Positions 33,531 to 51,800 of a DNA stretch of 64,000 bases are shown here, one piece after another; the stretch's first letter is position 1; every line of letters starts with the position of its first letter. A program made the position numbers and the translations under genes. Below the pieces are notes generated by a model. That model saw nothing but the letters and a program-made list of their open reading frames with translations, did no database searches and had not been told where the DNA came from. The stretch is taken from contig NC_133666.1 of the NCBI RefSeq assembly GCF_037893015.1, positions 1,331,467-1,395,466 on the forward strand, read 5' to 3'. This stretch comes from Macrotis lagotis (lineage: Eukaryota; Chordata; Mammalia; Peramelemorphia; Peramelidae).

Positions 33531-34144
33531 AAGATGACCATATGACAGATTGCAAACTCTCTGTCTTTCATTACCCAAAAACAACACCAAATTGAACAAT
33601 GATCAAGAAAGCCAAAGGTAACCATCAATAAGATATAGCTAGAATCTGCAGGGTGATGACTTTCAAGTGAATTGGATTTAAGGAAGGCAATATCACCCTT
33701 TTGATATCTTTGGTCCTCTTCAAGAATGAGGGGCAAACAAGAAAAAGAATCTGCAGAAATTGGAAAAGGATTCCTGCCTAACAATAATGGTAAACAGGTA
33801 AGCAAGCCTATAGCAGTGTACCAAATGGGGAAACCAATCCAGAATGCATAAGTGTGAAAAGAAAATATTTAACAAGAGCACTAAGGACTTAGAAGCTTGC
33901 TGTCGGTCACTCTGTCAATCCAGATATACCCAGGGAAGTGCTAGCCAAGAGGAGGAACTCCAGATGATGAGGTCTGATCCAAACAAGGCCTGGCTACCTA
34001 ATTCCATACTGTGCACAGACTCAAATGGGAAACTGAGGATGAAGATATGAATAAATAAAAATAACCTAACACTAGTAGGGGGTGAGAATTGGCTAAGAGG
34101 AGAACCTCGAACTATAAGCAAAGACTCAGAGGGGGACCAAAAGT
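33531..34144. other. No gene or named repeat recognised
   Basis: A/G-rich sequence with short frames. The two frames near 33844-34050 and 33915-34184 lack any recognised similarity. Confidence 0.35.
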
Positions 34145-34154
34145 AGCTTGGCAG

Positions 34155-34308
34155 GGCAGCTAGGTGGTACAGTGGATAGAGCACTGGCCGTGGAGTCAGG
34201 AGTACCTGAATTCAAATGTGACCTCAGACACTTAATAATTACCTAGCTGTGTGGCCTTGGACAAGGCATTTAACCCATTGCCTTGCAAAAACTAAAAAAA
34301 AAAAAAAA
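34155..34308 (+). repeat. CORE-type SINE with target-site duplication
   Basis: TAGCTTGGC occurs before and after the copy. Confidence 0.9.
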
Positions 34309-34374
34309 TAGCTTGGCCACAATCAACTATTGATTAACCAATTGCTATATGTAGCTGGTATTGTCCTAAGGGCC

Positions 34375-34925
34375 TAGCTGAAGTTTCAACTGAAGAAGTT
34401 TTGAATGCTCTTCGGGTATTCTCCTGGGGCAAAGCACCTGGTGCTGATTCTATTCCAGCTGAGATTTATAAGACAGGAGGTTCATAGATCATCCAAAAGC
34501 TGGCTGAAATGTTCCAGGTTATGTGGCATGAAGAATTCAAGGATGCCTTCATCGTCCATCTGTATAAAGATAAAGGGAATAGATTGTCCTGTGACTATCA
34601 CAGGGGTATTTCCATTTTCATCATTGCTGGGAAGATTCTTGCCTGGGTTTTTCTGAAGACTGGTCCTTTACCTGGAAGATGGTCATCTTCCTGAGAACCA
34701 GTGTGGTTTCAGAAAGGGTCAAGGAACAGTTGATAATGGTATTTGCTGCCAGACAACTCCAGGAAAAATGACAGGAGCAGAATAGAGGTCTGAATACAAA
34801 AAAATGTAGATACCATCAGTCATGAGGGTTTATGGAAAATTATGTCAAGATTTGGTTGCCTGGAGAAGTTCATCAGTATTGTATGTCAATTTCATGGTGT
34901 CATGCATGCCCAGTTTCTATGTGTA
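34375..34925 (+). mobile_element. RTE/BovB-clade LINE, reverse-transcriptase segment
   Basis: Translation across frames gives GKAPGADSIPAEIYKTGG, then IIQKLAEMFQVMWHEEFKDA, then CDYHRGISIFIIAGKILA and NQCGFRKGQGT, the standard RTE RT blocks. Stops and frame changes break it. Confidence 0.85.
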
Positions 34926-34926
34926 T

Positions 34927-35075
34927 TTTTTTTTAGTTTTGCAAGGCAGAAGAGTTAAGTGACTTTCCCAAGGTCACGCAGGTAGGTAATTATCAAGTGT
35001 CTGAGGTCAGATTTGAACCCAGGTTCTCCTGACTCTAGGGCTGGTGCTCTATCCATTGTGCAACCTAGCTGCCCA
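34927..35075 (-). repeat. CORE-type SINE
   Basis: A full-length reverse copy inserted at the end of the RTE fragment. Confidence 0.9.
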
Positions 35076-35224
35076 GGTTCTGGGTAGTGTAAGATGCTAA
35101 GATTTTCCAGTCAACACGCTGCACTCTATAATAATAGAGAAGGCAGGATGGGGGAGGGCTTGGGGAAAGGCAATGAGTTCCATTTTGGTTATATTGAGTT
35201 TAAGATGTCTACCAGAGGAGCTGT

Positions 35225-35970
35225 GAACTCATCCAACCCTTCTGGAGAGCTATTTGGAACTATGCCCAAAGGGCAACAAAAATGTGCATACCCTTTGACC
35301 TAGCAATACCACTACTGGGTCTATATCCTGAAGAGATGATGAAAAAGGGTAAAAACATCACTTGTACAAAAATATTTATAGCAGCCCTGTTTGTGGTGGC
35401 AAAGAATTGGAAATCCAGTAAATGTCCTTCCATTGGGGAATGGCTTAGCAAACTGTGGTGTATGTATGTCATGGAACACTATTGTTCTATTAGAGACCAG
35501 GAGGGACGGGATTTCAGGGAAGCCTGGGGGGATTTGCATGAACTGATGCTGAGTGAAATGAGCAGAACCAGAAAAAACACTGTATACCCTAACAGCAACA
35601 TGGGAGTGATGATCAACCTTGATGGACTCACTCATTCCATCAGTGCAACAATCGGGAACAATTTTGGGCTGTCTGCAAAGGAGAGTGCCATCTGTATCCA
35701 GATAAAGAGCTGTGGAGTTTGAACAAAATTCAAGGACTATTCCCTTTAATTTAGAAAAAAAACAGATATCTTATTGTCTGATCTTGTTTTCTCTTAAACT
35801 TCTTGTCTCTTCTTTAAGAATATGATTTCTCTCTCATCACACCCAATTTGGATCAAGGTACAACATGGAAACAAAGTAAAGATTGACAGATTGCTTTCTG
35901 GGGGGGAGTAAGATTGGGGGGAAAATTGTAAATCTCAAATAATATATTTAATAAAAATAAATTTTAAAAA
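35225..35970 (+). mobile_element. 5'-truncated L1, 3' end
   Basis: The frame at 35282-35722 carries the L1 ORF2 C-terminal block (KIFIAALFVVAKNWKSSKCP, GEWLSKLW, LMLSEMSRTRKN). A 3' UTR ending AAAATTGTAAATCTCAAAT and a poly(A) tail follow. It interrupts a diverged repeat at an ATGTCTA site. Confidence 0.9.
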
Positions 35971-36740
35971 ATGTCTATGAGACATCAAGTTTGAGATGTA
36001 TTAAAAGTGGTTGGAGATATAAGATTGAAGGTTGGTAGAAAACCGAAATTCTAAGAGTAGATGGAATATATCTGAAACCACTAGAATATAAACAAACTGT
36101 GTGATAGAATGATGCAAATTACTAAAGATAATCACTGGATCAAAGAATATATGTTGGGGAGCAAAGTATAAAGAGACTGGTAAGGTAGGAAGGGAGAAAG
36201 TTAGGAAATCTTCAGATACCAAACAGTATTGTATATTTGATCTTGGAGGTTATAGACAATTGCTGGAGCTTATTGAGAGGGGAAGTGGGATTGATGTGAT
36301 CAGATTGGTACTTTAGTGGCTCAATGGAGAATGGACTGGAGTGGGGGCAGACTTGAGGCACAAAGATTCCAATCCCCCACCAGGTATTACAATAGTCCAG
36401 GAATGAGGTGGTAAAGACCTGCATCAGGGTCATGGCAATGGCAGAAAAGAGAAGGTAGTATATTTGAGAGATGTTGCATAGTGAAATCAATAAGCTTTGG
36501 GAGCAGGTTGGATATGGGGGGAGGGGGCGAGAGAGTGAAGAATCCAGGACAACTCCTAGATTGTGCATCTGGGGAACTAGGAAAATGTGTTTGGCAGGTA
36601 ATGGAAGATAAGAAGTTGTGTTTTGGACATGCTGAATTTAAAATATTTAGTGGACATCTAACTTGAGATGTCTGGAAGGCAGTTGAAGATGTGATATTGG
36701 AGGTCAGCTGAGAGTTTTAGGTAGGATAGGATGATGAACT
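35971..36740 (+). repeat. Diverged long interspersed repeat
   Basis: Continues the repeat cut by the L1 at 35225. TTACAATAGTCCAGGAATGA, TTTGGACATGCTGAATTT and GACATCTAACTTGAGATGTC are family phrases. Confidence 0.55.
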
Positions 36741-36824
36741 GAGATCACCAAGTTTAGCATAGAGGGAAAAAGGAAGAGGGCCCAGGACAGAACCCAGAGA
36801 GGCAGCCATGCTTAGAAGACACGA

Positions 36825-37250
36825 TATGGTGAGCAGAACCAGAAGAACATTGTACACCATAATAGCAACATGGGGTTGATGATTAATCTTAATGGACTGG
36901 TTCATTCTATCAGTGCAACAATTGGGGATAATTTGGAGATATCTGCAATGGAGAATACTGTCTGTATCCAGAGAAAGAAATGTGGAGTTTGAACAAAGAC
37001 CAAGACTATTACCTTTAATTAAAAAAAAACATTAAAATATTATGTAATTTTGTTATGTCTTATACTTGTTTTTCCCTTAAGGATATGATTTGTTTCTCAA
37101 CACATTCAAGTTAGATCACTCTATACCATAGAAACAATGGAAAGACTAACAGAATGACTTCTGTGGGGGGTGGGGGGTGAGCGTAGGGGAAAAATTGTAA
37201 AATTCAAAAATAAATTAATTAATTAGTAATTTAAAAAATAATAGTAATAA
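36825..37250 (+). mobile_element. 5'-truncated L1, last 0.4 kb
   Basis: Starts TGAGCAGAACCAGAAGAAC, continues through the L1 3' UTR and ends AAAATTGTAAAATTCAAAA plus an A-rich tail. Confidence 0.88.
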
Positions 37251-37318
37251 TAAAGAAAGAAAAAAGAAAACATGATCTGGAAAAGAATTTAGCAAAGGAG
37301 GTTGAGAAGAAGCTGTCA

Positions 37319-37465
37319 TGGGGCAGTTAGGTGGTGCAGTGGGTAAAGTACTGGCTCTGGAATTTGGAGGAACTGAGTTCAAATCCAGTGTCATGTACTT
37401 AACATTTATGCAGCTGTGTGACTTTGGACAAGTCACTTAACCTCATTGCCTTGCCAAAAAGAAAA
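37319..37465 (+). repeat. CORE-type SINE
   Basis: Head GGGGCAGTTAGGTGGTGC; more diverged than most copies. Confidence 0.85.
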
Positions 37466-37469
37466 ACTA

Positions 37470-38040
37470 AAACAGGAGGGAAGGAGGTGTTAGAGAGGTA
37501 AGAGAACATCTAGTAGCAAGGAATATGCCAAAAACCTAGAGAGAAGAGAATATCAAGAAGATGGTATATCAAATACTGCAAAGAAGTTAAAGATAATGGG
37601 AATTGAGAAAAGGTCAGTGGATTTGGCCAGTAAGAGATCATTAGTAACTTTGTAGAAAGTAGTTTCAATGCAATGATGGGGTCAAAAGCCAAATAATAAG
37701 GAATTAAGAAGAGAGGAAAAGGAAAGAATAGTTAAGGCATATATTGTAGTGTTTTTAAGAATTTTGTCTTAAAGAGTAATATAGGCATGTTTGTAGGTAG
37801 TAGGGAAGGAGCCAGGAGAAGGCAAAGTGTGGGGGGATGTCCAAGGAGATAGTCTGTTGGAGGACACGAGATGGAGTGGGATTTGAATAAGTAGAAGGTT
37901 TAGCTTTTGTCACGTGAAGTAAAAGTGGAGGAGATGGTGGCCGAAGACTTTTGAATTATTGGAAATGGCAAAGATGGAGTTTTTAGAGAGTGGTCTCTGT
38001 TTTTTCTCTAGAATATGAGAGAAGGGTCTTTGAAAGATGG
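37470..38040 (+). repeat. Diverged long interspersed repeat
   Basis: GAGAAAAGGTCAGTGGATTT and AAGAGATCATTAGTAACTTT repeat the order seen at 33215-33280. Confidence 0.5.
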
Positions 38041-38689
38041 GGGGGGGGGGGAGGGAGAACCACGAGAGAGCTGAAGAGATTTGGCAGAGTGTTGTGGAGC
38101 GTGGGAGAATGAGTTGAGTAGAGTAGGACCAGCTCTTAGTAGAAAGGAGAATTTAGCCGAGGTTGGGTAACATAAATTGCTAGTACATAGGGTCCGAATG
38201 TGTGATCTGTCGGAATTTTCCTCTTCTTTGTCAAGTGAAGAACAAGTATGAGAGTCGAAAGAGTAATTTATGTTTATAAAGCTTTGTAAGTTATAAAAAC
38301 GACGAGAATAATACTTGTGACTAATTACATATGGCATACAATAACCTCTTATTTACGAGAAACAGACCTGAAACATTAAAGACTTAAAATGAGTAGCTAG
38401 TGGAGACTTTATTATGATTTATGGGATCAAAAGCAAAGCAAGGCGAGGTGGCCATAATGTGCATGGCTAAGAGATAAAGGGGGTGGTTATACTGGGCGCA
38501 GAGGTACTACAGCGAGTGGAACCGAGATGAAGGCGGAACATATCTTGCCTGCAGGCTGTACATATAGGTCAACAGAGGAAGATGTAGGCAGTGGGGAAGA
38601 GCCCGATGCCAAGGCAGCCCTTCTGTGCCTTGGAACGCCCTAAGAAAGCAACTGAAGAGCCTTTCGAATGGTTAGAATTGTCGCAGGGG
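38041..38689. other. Unassigned sequence before the TAFAZZIN CpG island
   Basis: Repeat-free apart from a G-run at 38041-38051. CpGs become frequent towards the right end. No exon assigned. Confidence 0.35.
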
Positions 38690-39060
38690 CCTAGAAAGGC
38701 GCGTCCGCGGCCCGGTGCTTTTACGACACCTAACAGGGCGCGAGGAGCACCAGCAGAAGCCTCCGGACCTCCGCCAGCCCCCACCCCTCCCCCTCCCCCG
38801 CCGCCCAAGAAACGGGCTTCCGTTTACGACACAGACGTGCGGCGGCGGCGGCGGCGAGGAGGACGGCCCGCGCTGCTTTACGGCAGCCGGACGGAAGACG
38901 GCCCGAGGCGCGAGGGGGAGCGGGGGCGAGGAGTCTGGCGGCCTTTCTCTCACCCTGTTGGGGACCAGAGCGGACTGGATGGTAAGTGGCGGACCCTGCG
39001 CCCCGACCGCCGCCCCCTTCCATAATGGGCGCCGGAGCCTCAGTTTCCCCCCTGTGCCCA
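38690..39060. promoter_or_regulatory. CpG island, likely TAFAZZIN promoter (possibly bidirectional)
   Basis: Dense CpG with a CGG run at 38839-38856. A strong plus-strand donor, GGATG|GTAAGT, ends at 38981, so a 5' exon of TAFAZZIN may begin in the island and splice to the ATG exon about 0.7 kb downstream. On the minus strand a fair donor (CAGG|GTGAGA, exon end 38954) could belong to a distal DNASE1L1 5' exon; in human the two genes start close together. All exon proposals here are inferred. Confidence 0.7.
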
Positions 39061-39534
39061 GCTCTGCACCCTCCGGGAGGGAGGGATACGGGGGCGCCTT
39101 CCTATGCACCACCTTCCCCTCTCCCCAGCTCTCAGCTACTGGTCCGGTAGCCTGAACCCCGAGCGGGAGGGGGCAGAGGGGAGGAGGTGTCCAGTGAATG
39201 CCCCGAACCATCCTACCCCAGCCCCCAGGCCGGCCCTCTCCACCATTTGAAGGCAGATTGAGGCGGCAGGGAATGGGGGCCCTGAACACCCCCACTCCTT
39301 AACTAATGAGGCAGCCCCAACTTGTAAAGAGCCACCTTAGAGGCCACCACCCTGACCATTTTCCACCTGTCCCCCAAAACCCCCCATCAAAAAGCAGACT
39401 CAAACCACCATAGCTTACCTCTAAACTCCTCATTGGGCTAGTTCTTCCCAACCAGAAGCCGTCAGCACTCTGAAAAGGGCAGTGCCCTTGGTCACCTCAC
39501 CCTAGTCAGGCCTCTCCATGACCATGACCCAGAC

Positions 39535-39536
<2 letters not shown>

Positions 39537-39562
<26 letters not shown>
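39537..39562. repeat. (CA)n microsatellite
   Basis: About 13 uninterrupted CA units followed by ACAAACACAC, between the CpG island and the ATG exon. Confidence 0.95.
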
Positions 39563-39570
<8 letters not shown>

Positions 39571-39676
39571 TAGCAGGCCAATGGAAAGTTCTCAATTTCT
39601 TTTCTTGTTCTTCCTTTTTTTAATGCCAAAATCTTGACGAGCCAGCTAAAACCGCCTCTTCCTTGGACATGGCAAG

Positions 39677-46950
<7,274 letters not shown>

Positions 46951-48172
46951 CTTGGAGTCTCCTGTGGCCCCAAGCTGAGGACTGAACAGGAGAGCCAAGT
47001 CCTGGGGAGGTTGCTGCCCTGCCAGAAGCTGGATGGTCTGTCAACTCAGTCTCCCTTCCATGGTGCTCTTGCCTCAAGAGCTGAGGGCGCCTCACCTTCC
47101 TTCCCTCAGTCCCAATCTCCTGGTGGCAGCTCCAAACAGCTAGTACCTTGGGGAGTGCTTGGGGAACCAACAATGGACTATTTCCCTTCCAGGCACCACC
47201 CTGGCCAGTGCATGGGGGCCTGGGGGTTGGGGGTGGGAAAGGATGATCAACAACAGGAAGTATGGATAAAGGCTTTGGTTTTAGGCTTTTTAGGCCCCAG
47301 GTTCACCTTGGCAGTTCCTTCTCTGGGCTCTCCCTGGTAGAAATTCCCTTCCTTCTGTTTTTCTAGCTAGAGCAGCAGTCCCCTTTATCATGTGCCAAAA
47401 CTTTTTCTGTGGCCTCTGGTGCAAATCAGTGAAATGCTGACCTGGAAGGATTGGGGGAGTTGGGGTCACCGTGATTGGGAGTGGAGGGGAGGGAGGAAAC
47501 AGCAGCTCAGGGAGCAGGGTGGCCCCAGGCTCAGAAGTATCTGCTTTGCTTTGACTCTAATAGACAGCATTTAGCCTTCCATGGGGATGCATTAGAGTTG
47601 CCTTTGAGAAGCCTGTTCAACATTCCTGTTGAACCAGAACATTCTCATGTGCTTATGGGTCAATGAAAGCCTAGGAACCATCTTTGGAGCTCCTGTAGCC
47701 TGGATGTAGTGTTTCTTTTCTACTTTTTATCTGAGAGGCTGCCCTACTAGCAAAGAGTGGAGCCTTGGAAGTGCCGGTTTAGGTATACAGCACCCAAGAA
47801 ATATTTCGATGTTAGGTTTGTGAGTCTTCTTAATAGTCATAGTGATTGTCTACTAGGATTGTGACTTGGGTTGGTGGGAATACCTTTGCCCCTACTTAAA
47901 ATCATGGAACAAGCCTCAGGTATCAGAGGATATATAAGGAAGCTGCAGATTGTTTCTAGGTGCTCCCAGAAAATATTCACTCTTCCCTCTTTCTCTTGTG
48001 TCCAAGGATTGGTTGAGACAAGGCAAGGGCAGGAGCCTCAGTACCACTTGCTACCAAAGCTGCCAAGGGGTTCCAAGGTTGTGGTGGCCTTTCTCTCCCT
48101 ACTATCTTCTCTTTTATGTCTGTATGGTTTTTAATAGATTTTTTAACAATAAAGTCTTGATCCATGTCACAA
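46951..48172 (+). other. TAFAZZIN: TAFAZZIN 3' untranslated region
   Basis: Repeat-free sequence from the stop codon to about 20 bp past the AATAAA at 48148. The exact cleavage site is inferred. Confidence 0.75.
48148..48153 (+). terminator. Poly(A) signal of TAFAZZIN
   Basis: AATAAA about 1.2 kb after the stop codon, with a T/G-containing downstream stretch. The next obvious AATAAA on this strand is far away. Confidence 0.75.
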
Positions 48173-49600
48173 TTGCACCCACTTCTGCCACTCTGGTCTC
48201 TGAGTTCTGGGAATGTGGAGGGAGTAGCAGTAGGCTGGGAGAATCATAAACTCAGTGGTCCAGCTGCCTGGGCCCTTCAGACCAGTGAGGCCAGTTCCTT
48301 CATTTATATAGGGGAATGCTAAAACCCAGGGAATAGAAGAGAGTTGCTGCCTGATATCATTGCCAGGGTTTTGTAACTAGAAGTCTTATCCAGAGTGAGC
48401 GTTTTTGTCATCGCCTCGTTTCCTTCCACTTTTCCTAGACTGAGTAGCATATCATTTCTTTTGTTCCAGGTCTCTATAGCCACCCTTTGGAGGAAGGCAC
48501 TTTAGCCAAGAGCATAGTCATGGCAGTAGGCTAAAGCAGTTTCCAATCAGGTGGATCCTACTGGGTATCTTAGGAGACAGGCCCTCAGCCCCTTTGGTGA
48601 AAGTCAGTGGACCCCTTTCCTGGGCTACCACATCCTTCTTGGACACTCAAGTTCAGTAAACTTTTACTGCTTACTTACTACCTGCATATATGGTTGCAAA
48701 GGCAAAAGGAACTAGTTTGGAGGGTGAGAAGAGGCATGAAAGACTGAGACCTGGGAAGCAGTGCAGAGCCAGCCTGGGCCAATCCCCTTGTTCTTAGGTT
48801 GAAGAGAGGTTTGATTTGACCTATACACCTCCACTGGCCACACGGCCTAACCAGGCTGGCCAACATGGAACAAGGCATTTAAGGATATGAAGACCACTAC
48901 CAAATTGTCCAGGTTAATTTGAAGCAGAAAAAGAGCATTAAGTTAGGATAAGAGGAGTGGCCCCTGAACTGAGCCTTGGAAGAACACAGGTATTCTATGG
49001 TTGAAATGAGGAAGGGAAATTCTCATCACCTGGGCATGGAAGAAAAACAGTAGTGTTGTTTGAAAAAAACAGTGCTTGAGAAGCTTCATGGCCTAGAACC
49101 CCCAAGTCCTGAGTTCATGTCCTGCCTCTGACAACCAGTGGCTGTGGGACACTGCCAAGTCACCAGACCTCTAGGGAAGACTGGAAGGTACAGAAAAGGT
49201 ATCAAATTGATCTGGTGAACTGATTGATGGAATGAATAGACTGATGTTTGTCAAGGAGTTTCTAAGCTGGGTGAAAGAGAAGAATCCAAGAATGAGGATG
49301 GGGATAGGTGTGAGGGGGTAATATTTAATCACAGAAAGAAATCAGAACTGCTTCATTCCTGGTCTGTTGCTCTTTTCCCTGGAAAGGGCAGAAGAGAAAT
49401 GAGGAACAGTTGATAGCCAGAATAGTAGAGCTATAGGAAGGACTAAAAGCATTGACAGATGCCATTAGTACCATTGTCAGGGATCTTTTAAAGATGTGGT
49501 CAGCAGAAGGATGGTAGCATGGAAAAAGAGGCCAGTTTTGCAAAAAAAAAAAAAAGGGGGGGGGGGACAGACTGCCAGTTCAAGGCCAGGGAGGCCAACT
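48173..49600. other. Intergenic, no gene recognised
   Basis: Contains a MIR-like piece near 49085-49170 (GAGTTCATGTCCTGCCTCTG) and a phrase at 48656-48700 resembling the diverged repeat family. ATP6AP1, the next gene in human, was not found. Confidence 0.4.
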
Positions 49601-51300
49601 AGGATTCCTGAGAAATTCTAAATCCCTTGTACCCATGATCCAAGCTTAGAGCTGCTCTCTAAATGCTAACCAGCAGGATGGAAACAACAGTCAGACTTCT
49701 CAATACATGCCGACTTGGCTGTTGGATATGTTCAAAGTAAACAATCCCTTTTTTGAGGTCCTTGTGCCCAGACCAAAGGCCTCTCTCTGTTCAACTGGAG
49801 ACCATCTCTGAGTCGATGGGCCAGCAGGTCACTACCAATCAGCCAACATGGAGTCTGGAATAACTGCCATCCATGAGCAACTCAGAGGTCAAGGCCTCCA
49901 ATGGGTTTCCTATAGCTATGGGTGTTTCAAATCTGTTTACTCTGTAATTTGATCGTTGGTTAGTGTCTGCTTAAAGTATAGTTATGATAAAGTTGTGTAT
50001 GATATTTTATCAGTGGTTGGAGTGTCCCCATGTGCCTAGAAGTTAAGACAATCAGATCACAAAATGGTGTCAGGTACACTGAACTGATAAACATTCCTGT
50101 TCTCTTCTAAAGTCCTGGGTGACAATATAGTTTACATTCCTAATTGTGTCTTTCCCAGCTCTTTTTAGAAAAACATTCATCGGGAATTAACAGTCTTTTC
50201 CATGGAGATGGCATACATACCATCACAAGCAATTTTGGCAAGGACCCTGAAAATTCTTGCCAAAATTGCCGACAAGTACATTGTCATTTATTCATTCAGA
50301 GAATGGCACCCACCAACAGTAGGTGATGGACATGTGTGTCTTATGATTCCACAGAGAATCCCTCCTGAGCTACAGGACCCAGCCAGTTCACTTAGGTCAC
50401 CTGAACAGGCTTCCAAAGCAATTTAGAGCACAGTCGATAGGTCACAATACTACAAGTCAGATCTGTGTACAGACCCTAAGAAGTTTGACACAATCATCTT
50501 GAACAAAAGCTCTTAAGTGACTGGAGAGTCTTCATAATTTCCAAAATTGATTGATTTGAACACTGGTACGAGACATCCAAACCTCAAGGATAGGATCTTC
50601 TGGAGAGTCAAGGTGCTCCCAGGCACAGATTAAGATAGAATATCAATTTGGCAAGGAGCTGAATTTAAACTTTCAGTTGTGCTTGAAATCTGACAGAGAA
50701 CAGGAACATATCTTAATGTCCATTTGAAACAACAGGCATGTTCTGTTGTCTTGAGTTTAGCCAGGTGACTAAATGTGAATGACTGTGAAGTCATCTGCTT
50801 CCCTTGGAAATATTGTGTCAAAGAGATCTGTCCTAGATCACTCTCCATACATTGTTCCACTTGACTCATTCAAATTCCTGAATCAATAGCTTGGTGTCTT
50901 TGGGTGTCAATTGCTAACCTGGAATAGGCCCTTTTGTCTTATTTCTGCAGATTTGCAGTTAGTTATTCCAGTGGATGGACTTCCAGGTTCTGAGCCAACT
51001 GGGGAGATTTCCTAGATAATTCTACTTAAACCTACTAGAAATAAATAAGAGTAAAATTTGATAAAGTCTTAAAAAAATCGAATACCATTGACCTTCCAGT
51101 AATCAGTTCATGCAGTGAAAATGTCATGGAGTCAACCTTATGAATGTCAGGACTAGGAAGAACACTGAAGTGGCCTGGAATACAATAGGAAATTGAAGAG
51201 TTTCAGTTTTCCCATTTATTCTTTGTACGATTCCTATAATGTTGCCTGGGTGTTGCTACCTATAGGCTAGAAGAAAAATTTAAAAAAAAAACCAAAATAT
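49601..51300. other. Unassigned sequence
   Basis: SINE-free for 1.7 kb. Short frames near 50144-50426 show no convincing similarity. A hairpin lies at 50230-50268. Confidence 0.3.
50230..50268. repeat. Perfect 13-bp inverted repeat with a 13-nt loop
   Basis: CAATTTTGGCAAG at 50230-50242 is the exact complement of 50256-50268. It could form a hairpin or be a leftover of a foldback element. Confidence 0.7.
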
Positions 51301-51312
51301 CTTCAAGGATGG

Positions 51313-51315
<3 letters not shown>

Positions 51316-51352
<37 letters not shown>

Positions 51353-51391
51353 TCTATCTCCCTATTTCTCTCCTTCCTCACCTTTTCTGTA

Positions 51392-51442
<51 letters not shown>
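51316..51442. repeat. (CT)n and (CA)n compound microsatellite
   Basis: A TC run at about 51316-51346 is followed by a CA run at about 51394-51440. Confidence 0.95.
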
Positions 51443-51529
51443 GTAAAATTATCAGAGACCTCAATCAGAAGGGGAAAAAAATCATGATTTAAGTTTGTTT
51501 GTGAGAGCCTAAGCCTAGACAATTAGTAA

Positions 51530-51800
51530 AACATAGCCAAGACCCATATACTATATTTACCTTGAAAATAACCCCAAGCATGATTTTTTTTTCAGGATGC
51601 TTGTAATGTAAGCCCTACCCCCAAAATAAGTGCGAGTTAAGCTCATCAACCAGATAGACATATTGTTGCAATTTAGTGCATCTGTTGGAACACATGACAG
51701 ATGTGTTGAATATACATTATCTATTTATATATAATTAAACAAATTATATTGGCATTCCTACTTCCAATAAATGATAATATAAATTATAATGAAGTATCTG
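51530..51800 (+). repeat. Possible non-autonomous DNA transposon remnant
   Basis: CTATATTTACCTTGAAAATA, then TTTCAGGATGCTTGTAATGT, then CCCTACCCCCAAAATAAG resemble a dispersed, non-coding element I associate with DNA transposons. No terminal inverted repeats were confirmed. Confidence 0.3.

Noticed and set aside
38591-39295. Long overlapping frames in the TAFAZZIN CpG island on both strands
   Set aside because: Low-complexity translation from CGG and CCC runs. Only the plus frame from 38715 is of interest, and then as a possible 5' extension, not a separate gene.
50144-50426. Possible protein-coding exon or HUS1-like pseudogene
   Set aside because: The translation LKILAKIADKYIVIYSF has only scattered identities to HUS1 and no neighbouring matching segments.
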